A stretch of 64,000 bases of DNA from CAWIUB01 sp963839175 (GTDB lineage: Bacteria > Actinomycetota > Actinomycetes > Mycobacteriales > Jatrophihabitantaceae): positions 87,964 to 151,963 of the forward strand of contig CAWIUB010000035.1 in the NCBI GenBank assembly GCA_963839175.1. The letters are read 5' to 3'. A model generated the notes under the pieces. It was not told where the DNA came from and ran no database searches. It was given only the letters and a program-made list of their open reading frames with translations. Positions 36,273-46,750 of the stretch are shown one piece after another (the stretch's first letter is position 1; every line of letters begins with the position of its first letter). Made by a program: the position numbers and the translations under genes.

Positions 36273-37283
36273 CTAGCTGTAGCTCACGCGTGGGTCGACC
36301 ACAGCGTAGAGAATGTCGACGAGGAGGTTGCAGATGACGAGGGCCATGGCCGCCACGATCACCACGCCCATGATGATCGGCAGGTCCTGCTGGCGAATGC
36401 TGTACACCGACAGCCAACCCAGGCCCCGAAGGTTGAACACCTGCTCGGTGATCACCGTGGTGCCGATCAGGGTGCCGATGTCGATGCCGAAGATGGTGAT
36501 GATGGGCGTCAGCGCCGCCCGTAGCCCGTGTTTGAGCACGACCTTTCGACGGGGCAGTCCCTTGGCGCGGGCCGTGCGGATATAGTCCTCACCCATCGTC
36601 TCGAGCATATTTGCCCGGGTGAGCCGGGCGTAGAGCGCGGCGAAGAGGAACGCGAGCGCGATCCAAGGCAGGATCATGCTCTGGAACCACTGTCCCGGGT
36701 TCTGGGTGAGCGGGGCGTACGCGTTGTTGATCCATTTGAGTTTGTAGACGAAGATCAGCAGCAGCAGCGGGCCGGTGAAGAAGATCGGCAGGGATACGGC
36801 CGCGAGCGCCAGGGTCATGCCGGCGCGGTCGAAGATCGAGCGCGGCTTCAGCGCCGAGATCACCCCGACGGTGACCCCGCCGATCAGCCACAGCGTGGCC
36901 GCCCCGATGGCCAAGCTCAGGCTTACCGGCAGAGCGTTCTTGATCAGCTCGGTGACCGGGGTGTTCAGCCGGAAGGAGTAGCCGAAGCACGGCGGCGCGC
37001 AGTGTTGGAAGTTGCCCGTGCCGTCGTCGACAGTCCGGCCGAACAGGATGCCATGCAGCCAGTTCCAGTACTGCTGGAACAGCGGCAGATCGAACCCGAA
37101 GCGGTGTTCGAGCAGCTTGAGCTGCACCGAGCCAGGAGGGTACGGGATCTTGCCGACGTAGAAGTAGACGGGCGACGTGTTGGCGAGCTTAGGCCCCAGC
37201 TGGAAGAGCAGGAACGTCAGGACGCTGACGATGAAGAGGACGACGACAGCCCCGAGCACACGGCGGATCACATAACGGATCAT
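36273..37283 (-). CDS. Peptide ABC transporter permease, DppB/OppB type
   Basis: The 336-residue permease has six predicted membrane segments, starting with RRVLGAVVVLFIVSVLTFLL, an extended first external loop and the EAA-type coupling loop DYIRTARAKGLPRRKVVLKH. It forms the channel with the OppC-type permease. It lies 14 bp upstream of the OppD-type ATPase gene and downstream of the binding protein. Confidence 0.9.
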   Translation of the reverse strand: MIRYVIRRVLGAVVVLFIVSVLTFLLFQLGPKLANTSPVYFYVGKIPYPPGSVQLKLLEHRFGFDLPLFQQYWNWLHGILFGRTVDDGTGNFQHCAPPCFGYSFRLNTPVTELIKNALPVSLSLAIGAATLWLIGGVTVGVISALKPRSIFDRAGMTLALAAVSLPIFFTGPLLLLIFVYKLKWINNAYAPLTQNPGQWFQSMILPWIALAFLFAALYARLTRANMLETMGEDYIRTARAKGLPRRKVVLKHGLRAALTPIITIFGIDIGTLIGTTVITEQVFNLRGLGWLSVYSIRQQDLPIIMGVVIVAAMALVICNLLVDILYAVVDPRVSYS

Positions 37284-37374
37284 CGGCCTTCCGCGGTCTG
37301 GCCGGCCCGGTTCCCACCGGGCCGGCCACGACCTTCACCTCTCTGTTGTCACGGACCTGTCTGGATCCGGCAGG

Positions 37375-39156
37375 TCAGCTGCCGTTCACGCCCACGTTGA
37401 CGAAGTCGTAGATGCCGAACGCCAGCGCGTTGTTACACGTCACGTTCGTCATCCGCGGGTTGCGGTAGTACAGGCTCGATTCCCAGAAGGCCGGCAGGTA
37501 CACCGCGTCCTTCATGATCTGAGCGTCCATCTGCTTCCACTGGTCCTCGGTCACCGTTCCCTTGGGCCCCTGGTCGAGCGTCGCATTGACCTGCGGGTCG
37601 TTGAGGCTCGGGTAGTTGGTGTTACCCGTCGGTACGATGCTGGCGCCGTTGGCGATGGAGTTCCAGAAACCTACTGGCGTCGGGAAGTCCGCACCCCAAC
37701 CGGCGATCGCGATACCCAGACCCTGCGTCTTGATGTTGTTCGGCGAGCCGATGAACGTGGTGTAGTAGCTCGACGAGTCCGCGGTCGCCGGGGTCACCTT
37801 GATGCCCACCCGGCCCAGCGCCTGCTGCTCGGCGGTGAAGGCCGCAGCAGCTTTCGTGCTCGGCGTCGCATAGGCCATCTTGGTCTCGAAACCGTTGGGT
37901 TTGCCGCAGGCGGCCAACGCTGCCTTGGCCTTGGTCAGGTCACCGGTGTTATCGGAGCCAACGGGATACGGGTTCGCACTGGGGTCATTGCCCTCGATGC
38001 CCGGAGGCGTCATCGAGCCTGACACAACGCCGGCCACGTCGCCGCCGTACGCTCGCCGCAGCGCTTCCTTGTTCGTCGCGTAGAAGATCGCCTGCCGGCA
38101 GTTGACGTCCGGGATCACCGAGGGCATGACTGCTAGGTACCGGGTGGCCGGGGTCACCGGGTCATCGGCGTTGGCCTTGAGCGTCGGGTTGGTGAGGATC
38201 TGGGTCTGGAAACCAGCGGTTACTCCGGGATCGTTGGCGTTCGCGTCGAACGTTCCCGCCTTCAGCTTGGCGTCCGCATCGGTCGTGCTGCTATCGATGG
38301 TCAGCACAACCTTGTCGACCAGCGGCTTGTGGATCGTGTCCGTGCTCTGGCTCCAGTTGGGGTTGCGCACCCAGACGATCTGTTTGGCCGCTGTGTAGGA
38401 CTGGATCATGAACGGACCTGATGCCACCGGGTGTTTCTGATAGTTGGCACCGACAAGGCCCGGGCCACCCTCGGTCTTGTACGGTACCGGGGCCGACGCC
38501 GGCATCGCCATCAGGTAGGTGAAGTCCGCGTTCGGACCGCTCAGGTCGAACGTGATCGTGCTGTCGTTCGGCGTCTCGATCGTGGCGAGGTCACCGCTCT
38601 TGTACGGGCCCTTGTAGTCCGCCGGGTGTTTGATGCTTCCGATGAAGTAGGAGAACGGACCACCGTTGATGACGTCGGTGGCGAAGAGCCGCTCAACGCC
38701 CCACTTGACGTCCTTGCTGGTGATTGGCTGCCCGGTGGAAAACTTCAGACCGGACTTGAGGGTGAAGGTCCACTTCGAGTAGTCCGCGTTGTGTGTCCCC
38801 ATGTCTGTGGCCAGATCTGGAGCCAGCGTGAACTTGGCCCCGTTTAGCTTTGAGTAGCCGAGCAGCGAGCGGGTCCACAGCCGCTGCAGGTTCCAGGACC
38901 AGCCGTAGTAGGTGCGCTGCGGATCCAGCGAGTCGACGTCCGCGGTCGCAACAAGATTCAGCGTGCCGCCTGTCTTGGTCGACGGCCGGACTATCTTGTC
39001 GTAGGCGGCGTTATACCCGCTCGCCGAGCTTCCACCTGAGGAGCTGCTACCGCTCGCCGCGCTGCCACCGCCCTTGCTGCTGCTACATGCGGCGAGGACC
39101 GTGGTCGCAGCCGCGGCCACAGCGATGGCCTGGATGACCTTCACATACCTTCGCAT
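37375..39156 (-). CDS. Peptide-binding lipoprotein of the ABC transporter
   Basis: The 593-residue protein has a lipoprotein signal (MRRYVKVIQAIAVAAAATTV, then LAAC with Cys24 as the anchor), a Gly/Ser-rich linker and an SBP_bac_5 domain (GGTLNLVATADVDSLDPQRT; LKSGLKFSTGQPITSKDVKW). It captures peptides or related solutes at the membrane surface. It is second in the operon, between the two permease genes. Confidence 0.92.
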   Translation of the reverse strand: MRRYVKVIQAIAVAAAATTVLAACSSSKGGGSAASGSSSSGGSSASGYNAAYDKIVRPSTKTGGTLNLVATADVDSLDPQRTYYGWSWNLQRLWTRSLLGYSKLNGAKFTLAPDLATDMGTHNADYSKWTFTLKSGLKFSTGQPITSKDVKWGVERLFATDVINGGPFSYFIGSIKHPADYKGPYKSGDLATIETPNDSTITFDLSGPNADFTYLMAMPASAPVPYKTEGGPGLVGANYQKHPVASGPFMIQSYTAAKQIVWVRNPNWSQSTDTIHKPLVDKVVLTIDSSTTDADAKLKAGTFDANANDPGVTAGFQTQILTNPTLKANADDPVTPATRYLAVMPSVIPDVNCRQAIFYATNKEALRRAYGGDVAGVVSGSMTPPGIEGNDPSANPYPVGSDNTGDLTKAKAALAACGKPNGFETKMAYATPSTKAAAAFTAEQQALGRVGIKVTPATADSSSYYTTFIGSPNNIKTQGLGIAIAGWGADFPTPVGFWNSIANGASIVPTGNTNYPSLNDPQVNATLDQGPKGTVTEDQWKQMDAQIMKDAVYLPAFWESSLYYRNPRMTNVTCNNALAFGIYDFVNVGVNGS

Positions 39157-39284
39157 TACGTGTCTTCCACCCTCTCTGTGCAATGGTGAATACATCGGCG
39201 GCCGAAAGCCGCCGACCCCGGCGCGCCGGGTGTCTTGCCGCGACCGATCGGTGCGCGGCCTGCTACACGCTGACGAGATGCTCA

Positions 39285-40295
39285 TCAGCGCGCCGACTTC
39301 GGGTCGAGGGCATCGCGCAAGCCGTCGCCCAAGAGGTTGAACGAGAGGACCGCGATGAAAATCGTGATGCCCGGCCAGAAAAGGTACATCGGGTCGACTT
39401 GGAAATAGGTGCCGGCGTCGCTGAGCATGGTCCCCCAGGACACGCCAGGCGGTCTCACCCCGACCCCGAGATACGACAGAGCGGCCTCACCGAGGATGTT
39501 GGCGGGCAACGCCAGTGTCGCGTAAACCAGGATCGGGCCGACCAGGTTCGGCAGGATCTCCCGACTCATGATCCGGTAGTTGGAAGCGCCGAGGCTGCGC
39601 GCGGCATCGACGAACTCCTTCTCCCGGATCGACAGCACCTGACCGCGCACGAGCCTCCCGATGTAGGGGAAGGCGAAGAAGCCGAGCACGAAGATGATGA
39701 CGGCGTAGCGCAACGCCACACCGGACAGCCCCATGAACGTGTCCACGCTGCCGAAGATCGACAGCAGCGCGATCGAGAACAACAGGACCGGGAAGGAAAG
39801 TAGCAGGTCGAATGTGCGGGAGATCAGCGAGTCGCCGAACCCGCGGCGGTACCCGGCGAGCACCCCGAGTGGTACACCCAAGATCAACGACAGCGCGGTG
39901 GCCAGCGTCCCGATAATCAGCGAGGTCCGGGCTCCGTAGATCAGCTGGGCAAGGATATCGACGCCACTCACCGGCGTCACTCCCAGCCAGTGGCTGGAAG
40001 TCGCGCCCCCGAACGACCCGATCGGCATCGTGGTGTCGGCGCTGGTCAGATTGAGGTCACCAGTCACCGGGCCGTTCCCCAGGAGGGAGGTCAGCGGACC
40101 GGCGAAGATCGCCACCAGCGCCAGCAGTATCACGACGACCCCGCCTGCCATCGCGACCTTGTCGTGCTTGAGCCGATCCCACGCGATCCGGCCAAGTGAA
40201 CGGCCTTGGATGCCCTTCTGCTCCGGACCGAGCTCGGTTTCGACCGGGGCCGTGACGGTGTCCGCGATGTGGAGTTCCTGAGCGGGCAACGACAT
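39285..40295 (-). CDS. Peptide ABC transporter permease, DppC/OppC type
   Basis: The 336-residue permease has the cytoplasmic N-terminal OppC segment (LGRIAWDRLKHDKVAMAG), about six membrane helices, and the coupling loop EFVDAARSLGASNYRIMSRE. The ATG at 40295 is chosen because MSLPAQELHIADTVT begins the conserved region. It is the first gene of the leftward operon (OppC, binding protein, OppB, OppD, OppF), so the operon promoter lies in the 402-bp gap upstream. Confidence 0.9.
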   Translation of the reverse strand: MSLPAQELHIADTVTAPVETELGPEQKGIQGRSLGRIAWDRLKHDKVAMAGGVVVILLALVAIFAGPLTSLLGNGPVTGDLNLTSADTTMPIGSFGGATSSHWLGVTPVSGVDILAQLIYGARTSLIIGTLATALSLILGVPLGVLAGYRRGFGDSLISRTFDLLLSFPVLLFSIALLSIFGSVDTFMGLSGVALRYAVIIFVLGFFAFPYIGRLVRGQVLSIREKEFVDAARSLGASNYRIMSREILPNLVGPILVYATLALPANILGEAALSYLGVGVRPPGVSWGTMLSDAGTYFQVDPMYLFWPGITIFIAVLSFNLLGDGLRDALDPKSAR

Positions 40296-40697
40296 TTGAC
40301 GGACCGTCCCCCTTCTCGGGCCAGTGGGGTGTGCTGGCGCTCCCAAGCTGATGGCTAGCGGTGCACGCTATGCCCTCGTACCTGCGCAGAAACGATCGAG
40401 CGTCGGGTTGTCGCCGGATCGTGACCATCGATCGACAAGTTGCCTCGTCGGCCTACTGGTCATCAACGAAATCCGACGCCGGTTGGGCTGTCGCAGTTCG
40501 CTGGCCGGAACAACAGTAAAGCGCGCGCTCAGAGAATGTGAAATACCCGATCCAACAGTTGCCGATTCGTGATCAGCTAGTTGCCGGATGAAGATCTCTT
40601 CTGCAGTTGCAGACAGCCGACGAGATCTCTTGGCGGCAGCGGCGCACGTCAGGTGATCAGACCGACGCGCAGGGTAGCGCGCTTCGGCTCGGTGTGG
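40296..40697. other. 402-bp intergenic region, promoter of the transporter operon
   Basis: I see no gene here. It lies upstream of the transporter operon (leftward) and beyond the end of the nitrilase-family gene (also leftward), so it probably holds the operon promoter. Composition is lower in GC than the coding DNA near 40510-40580 (GTAAAGCG, GTGAAATACCCGATC). No defined operator, riboswitch or terminator could be supported. Confidence 0.45.
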
Positions 40698-41453
40698 TCA
40701 CCGTCGATCGGCGAGGAAGGGGAAGCGCGAGCGCACGTCGGCGACCTGATCGGCAGCCACGTCAGCGACGAGGACGGTCTCGACGAGCGATGCCTCGGCC
40801 AGGGTGTGCCCCAGCGGGTCGATGATCGCGCTGTCGCCGGTGTGGTTCAGTTGGTCGGCCACGCCCACCCGGTTGACGCCCAGCACGTACGCCTGGTTCT
40901 CGATCGCCCGCGCACGCAGCAGCGCGCGCCAGTGTTCCCGTCGGGGTTCGGGCCAGTTAGCGACCACGACGTATAGATCAGTGTCGTGGGCCAGCGCCCA
41001 GAACTCGTCCGCGAACCGCAGGTCGTAGCAGATGAAGACACTGACCCGCAGGTCGTCGACCCGCACGGTCAGGAACTCGCTGCCGGCCGCGTACCTCTCA
41101 TGCTCCCCGGAGTAGCTGAACGGGTGGATCTTGGCGTATCGGTGCAGTTCGCCATGCGGCCCGGCCAACACGGCGACGTTGCGTGCTCTGCCGTCCCGGC
41201 CGAACTGGGCGATCGATCCAACCAGCCAGGCGTCGTGCTCGCGCGCCTGATCGATCAGGAACTGCTCGTTCGGGCCGCCCTCGTCCTCGGCGATGCGTGC
41301 CGGGTCCATGGAGAAGCCGGTCGCGTACATCTCCGTCACCGCGATCAGCCGGGCACCGGACGAAGCCGCCTGGTTGATCAGCGGTACCAGATGCTTGCGG
41401 GTGGCGTCGCCGTTCTCCCACTCGATGTCGTGCTGGACGGCGGCAACCTTCAT
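40698..41453 (-). CDS. Carbon-nitrogen hydrolase, omega-amidase-like
   Basis: The 251-residue nitrilase-superfamily enzyme has the Glu-Lys-Cys triad: Glu41 (TEMYATGF), Lys108 (RYAKIHPFSYSGE) and Cys142 (ICYDLRF). The KIHPFSYSGE block is typical of the YafV/omega-amidase subgroup, which hydrolyses alpha-keto acid amides such as 2-oxoglutaramate or 2-oxosuccinamate. It overlaps the aminotransferase gene by 4 bp, which fits a glutamine-transaminase plus omega-amidase pathway. Confidence 0.85.
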   Translation of the reverse strand: MKVAAVQHDIEWENGDATRKHLVPLINQAASSGARLIAVTEMYATGFSMDPARIAEDEGGPNEQFLIDQAREHDAWLVGSIAQFGRDGRARNVAVLAGPHGELHRYAKIHPFSYSGEHERYAAGSEFLTVRVDDLRVSVFICYDLRFADEFWALAHDTDLYVVVANWPEPRREHWRALLRARAIENQAYVLGVNRVGVADQLNHTGDSAIIDPLGHTLAEASLVETVLVADVAADQVADVRSRFPFLADRR

Positions 41454-42607
41454 ACGTGTGTGCCCTTCAGCCGGGTGAGCGCCTCGTCGAGCACCTCGGG
41501 ACGCTTGCAGAAGGCGAACCGGACAAGGTGGTCGCCTGCGTCGGAGTCGTAGAACACACTGCTGGGGATGGCGACCACACCGTGCTCGCCCGGCAATCGT
41601 CGGCAGAACTCCACGGCGTCCCTGTGTACGTCGACGGTGGCGAAGTAGGTGGCCTGCGGCCGGATGACGTCGTAGCCGAGGTCGGCGAGCCCGTCGCAGA
41701 ACAGATCGCGCTGGTTGCGCAGGGTAGCGGCGATCGTCGCGTAGTAGCCGTCTGGCAGGGCGAGGGCCTCGGCCACAGCGGGCTGGAACGGTCCGCCGTT
41801 GACGTAGGTGAGGAACTGCTTGACGGTACGCACCGCGTTCGTGAGCTGCGGGGGCGCGCAGACCCAGCCGATCTTCCAGCCCGTGACGCTGAACGTCTTG
41901 CCTGCGCTGCCGATGGTGACGGTACGCTCCCGCATGCCGGGCAGGCTGGCGATAGGCACGTGTCCGCGATCGAACGTCAGGTGCTCGTACACCTCGTCCG
42001 CGATCACGATCAGGTCGTGCTCCCTGGCCGCGGCGCCGATCAGCTCGAGTTCGGCCCGCTCGAACACCTTGCCGGTCGGGTTGTGCGGCGTGTTGAGCAG
42101 GATCGCCTTCGTCTGCCTGGTGATCGCGGCGTGCAGCTCGTGCGGGTCGAACGCCCAGCGCTGACCGTCGCGGTGCAGGGTGACGGGCCTGCGTCGCGCA
42201 CCGCCCAGCGCGATGCAGGCGGCGTAGGAGTCGTAGTACGGCTCGAAGACGACGACGACGTCGCCGGTTTCGGTGAGGGCGAGCAGGCTGGCGGCGATTG
42301 CCTCGGTCGCGCCGGCCGTCACGAGAACCTCGGTGTCCGGGTCGAACGTGAGGCCGTAGAACCGTTGCTGGTGCGCGGCGATCGCCTCCCGGAGCGCCGG
42401 GACGCCGAGACCGGGCGGGTACTGGTTGCCGATGTGGCCGGTGATCGCCTCGGCAGCGGCCTGCAGCAGCTGCGCCGGCCCGTCCGTGTCGGGAAAACCC
42501 TGGCCCAGGTTGATGCTGCCGGTGCGCACCGCAAGCGCGGACATCTCCGCGAAGATCGTCGTGCCGAACCCCCGCATCCGTTGCACGAGCGGGTCGGCGA
42601 TGCTCAC
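41450..42607 (-). CDS. PLP aminotransferase, glutamine transaminase K/KAT type
   Basis: This 385-residue fold-type I aminotransferase has INLGQGFPDTDGP, NQYPPGLGVPALREAIAAHQ, LNTPHNPTGKVFER and the PLP-lysine block GSAGKTFSVTGWKIGW. The pattern resembles YbdL/kynurenine aminotransferases, which use methionine, aromatic amino acids or glutamine. The start is GTG at 42607. With the downstream omega-amidase it may close the cycle that removes the amide product of glutamine transamination, for example in methionine salvage. Confidence 0.86.
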   Translation of the reverse strand: MSIADPLVQRMRGFGTTIFAEMSALAVRTGSINLGQGFPDTDGPAQLLQAAAEAITGHIGNQYPPGLGVPALREAIAAHQQRFYGLTFDPDTEVLVTAGATEAIAASLLALTETGDVVVVFEPYYDSYAACIALGGARRRPVTLHRDGQRWAFDPHELHAAITRQTKAILLNTPHNPTGKVFERAELELIGAAAREHDLIVIADEVYEHLTFDRGHVPIASLPGMRERTVTIGSAGKTFSVTGWKIGWVCAPPQLTNAVRTVKQFLTYVNGGPFQPAVAEALALPDGYYATIAATLRNQRDLFCDGLADLGYDVIRPQATYFATVDVHRDAVEFCRRLPGEHGVVAIPSSVFYDSDAGDHLVRFAFCKRPEVLDEALTRLKGTHV

Positions 42608-42787
42608 CGCTCGAAGCCTAGCTGTTCGCCACGATCTGGCCGGGCGCTTTGCCGGTGGAGGCCGGCCGCGGATCCCGGCGACAACACGCGCTCGACCACC
42701 AAAGCGGTCGTCCACAGCTGTCTGCTGTGTCCACAGGCGGGCGGTTCGCTGGCGGCGCTCCGGTCATCGACAGCAACGATCGACGGC

Positions 42788-43780
42788 ATGCGGCCTATCC
42801 CTTTCGTTGCGACAGCTCGGTTCGGGATATTCACCACATCCGAGGCACTCAGCGCGGGCTGGACGCCCGACGCGCTGGCACACGCGGTGGCGGTCGGCCG
42901 ATTGGAACGCCTGCGCCGAGCTGTCTATCGAGTGCCGGCGCAGCTGTCCAAGGACCGATTCGCGAGCGCGCGCGAGGCGCACGCCGCCCACGCCATAGGG
43001 TTTCTGCTGCGAAATCCTAGGGCGGTCGCCAGCCACGGGTCTGCCGCGGTGCTGCATGGCGTGCCGGTGCTTCAGTTGCCGGCACTCCCGTGCGTCACCG
43101 TTGCCCCAGGAGCACCGGCGCACCTGTCGGGCGCGCACCTCCATCGGGCAGACCTGCCGCGCCACCACCTCGTGACGACCAGCCAGGGAGCGTGGACCAC
43201 GCTCGAGCGGACGATCGTCGACCTGGCGCGAGAACACGGCGTAGCCGGGGGCCTGGTGACGGCCGACGCCGCTCTGTATGGCCAGTTGACCGACGAGCAG
43301 GCACTTGCCCACCACGTCGCGGAGTGTGGCGGCTGGCCGGGCGTGCGTGCTGCCCGTGCGGTGCTGACGCTCGTCGACTCGCGGTCGGAGTCGCCCCTGG
43401 AGACGATCAGCCGGCTTCGCCTGCACGAGCGTGGCGTGCCGGCGCCCGAGTTGCAACCGTTGATCACCGATCACGATGGACGCGCCATCGCCCGACCGGA
43501 TTTCTACTGGGACGGAGTTGGCGTTGCCGGTGAGGCAGACGGCCTCGACAAGTACGCCGATGACTTCCGTCGCGTCCGGGCAGAGAAGCTGCGGCAGGAA
43601 CGGATGGAGAACACGGGCCTGATCGTCGTGCGGTGGGGATCGCCCGACCTCGATGACCTTGACCGGCTCGTCGAGCGACTGAATCGCGCGTTTGACCGTG
43701 GGAGCCGCCGTCGCGCGGCAGACCGCCGATGGGGCGTTCGGTTCGCACCGCGCTTCATCGTGCCTGATATGCGCGCCTAG
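42788..43780 (+). CDS. AbiEi-like antitoxin-domain protein with endonuclease-like C-terminus
   Basis: The 330-residue protein has an N-terminal winged-helix-like segment (FTTSEALSAGWTPDALAHAV, RLERLRRAVYRVPA) typical of the AbiEi antitoxin group, a middle domain (ASHGSAAVLHGVPVL) and a C-terminal segment with RPDFYWDGVGVAGEADGLDK and LRQERMENTGLIVVRW, which resembles Vsr/DUF559-type endonuclease folds. Such proteins are common in actinobacteria; no toxin partner gene is adjacent. Function unknown. Confidence 0.7.
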   Translation: MRPIPFVATARFGIFTTSEALSAGWTPDALAHAVAVGRLERLRRAVYRVPAQLSKDRFASAREAHAAHAIGFLLRNPRAVASHGSAAVLHGVPVLQLPALPCVTVAPGAPAHLSGAHLHRADLPRHHLVTTSQGAWTTLERTIVDLAREHGVAGGLVTADAALYGQLTDEQALAHHVAECGGWPGVRAARAVLTLVDSRSESPLETISRLRLHERGVPAPELQPLITDHDGRAIARPDFYWDGVGVAGEADGLDKYADDFRRVRAEKLRQERMENTGLIVVRWGSPDLDDLDRLVERLNRAFDRGSRRRAADRRWGVRFAPRFIVPDMRA

Positions 43781-43790
43781 CCGATGGAGC

Positions 43791-43850
43791 GCTTTGCCTG
43801 TCGGGCACGTGCTGGCCTCGCCCGCCAGCCCCGTCTCGACCGACAAAGCC
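43791..43850. repeat. Imperfect inverted repeat between convergent genes
   Basis: The outer arms GCTTTGCCTGTCG (43791-43803) and CGACAAAGCC (43841-43850) resemble the arms of the perfect repeat at 28764-28822. An inner GCTGGC/GCCAGC pair (43811-43829) adds to the fold. It lies between the convergent AbiEi-like and typA genes, where a bidirectional terminator would be useful. Confidence 0.5.
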
Positions 43851-43923
43851 GGGCGCAGGCGGATCTCAGGGTGTCAAGAGGGGCACAGGCGAGGTGCCGG
43901 CACAGAGGCGTTGGCGGATGAGG

Positions 43924-45792
<1,869 letters not shown>

Positions 45793-45916
45793 GCGGCAAA
45801 CCCCATTTCAGAACGAGTCGGAACCACCAAGTCTACGGACCTGTGGCCCCCATGCCGGCGGCCTCGCGTTGGGAGGACTAGACGTCGTGCGTCGTCGACC
45901 ACCACTCGGCGGTCGG

Positions 45917-46750
45917 CTATCCGGGAAGGTCGTGGTCAGCTGTGGTGTGGCCGATTGCCAGGTAGGCGGGTCGCAGCAGCTCGGTCAGCGTCCGGTCCCG
46001 CACCGCGACGGCGACGTGGGGGAGCTGGTCGAGAAGCGCTGTGGACGAGGTGGTCGGCGGGCTCGGTAAGCGGATTTCGGCCTGCGCGGCGAAGTACGAG
46101 TCGAGGCAATCAGCAAGCGCGATGCCTGGCCGCTCGACCCGATCGGCGGCCGGCGGGCCGGCGAAGCGGGCGGCCTGGAGGTTGGCCAGCAGGTCGTCCC
46201 GCTCCCGCCCGCGCCAGGCGAGGATGGCGAACGGATCGTCGTCGAACGACTCTGCGAGCAGGTAGAACGTCGCGGCAACATGCTTGCACGGGACCGCGAA
46301 GTCTGGGCAGGAACAGTCCAGCGAGAACTCCCGCGCGGTGGCCGGGAACAGCGGCAGCCCGAGCCCGCCGAACACGTCCTCGATGTCGTCGGGCATCTCC
46401 CCGGCGAGCAGCTTGGCGGTGTACCAGGCGTTGCCGGCCAGGGCGCTCTCGGCCTGCGCCCACTCGGACTTGCCGAACGCGGCGATCCCGATCCGCACCC
46501 GGTAGGGCCGGGCTCGACTGCCCTGCACGAGGGCGGTGACCGAGCCCGCATCCACCTCCAGCGACATCACCTGCCCCTTGCGCGCATAGCTTCGCCCGCG
46601 CTGGAGCCGGTTGCCCATGCCGATGTCTTCGAGCACCTCGATGAACCGCTCCGACCACCAGGTCTGAGCGATCGCGCCCCGCGCACTTCGTGCCTTGAGC
46701 CCACCTTCGACGGCACGCGGACGCGACGGCGGCGGGAACCACCTACTCAC
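45917..46750 (-). CDS. SWIM zinc-finger protein
   Basis: This 277-residue protein has the SWIM motif Cys-x-Cys...Cys-x-His as SLDCSCPDFAVPCKHVAATF (about residues 149-168). It overlaps the SNF2 helicase gene by 8 bp downstream of it, an almost fixed pair in actinobacteria. SWIM domains bind DNA or protein, so this probably guides or regulates the helicase. Function otherwise unknown. Confidence 0.84.
   Translation of the reverse strand: MSRWFPPPSRPRAVEGGLKARSARGAIAQTWWSERFIEVLEDIGMGNRLQRGRSYARKGQVMSLEVDAGSVTALVQGSRARPYRVRIGIAAFGKSEWAQAESALAGNAWYTAKLLAGEMPDDIEDVFGGLGLPLFPATAREFSLDCSCPDFAVPCKHVAATFYLLAESFDDDPFAILAWRGRERDDLLANLQAARFAGPPAADRVERPGIALADCLDSYFAAQAEIRLPSPPTTSSTALLDQLPHVAVAVRDRTLTELLRPAYLAIGHTTADHDLPG

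Noticed and set aside
41456..42787. Long open frame on the plus strand upstream of the AbiEi-like gene
   Set aside because: It is antisense to the aminotransferase and omega-amidase genes, whose motifs are clear, and its amino-acid content is typical of a shadow frame in high-GC DNA. Only the part from 42788 is real.
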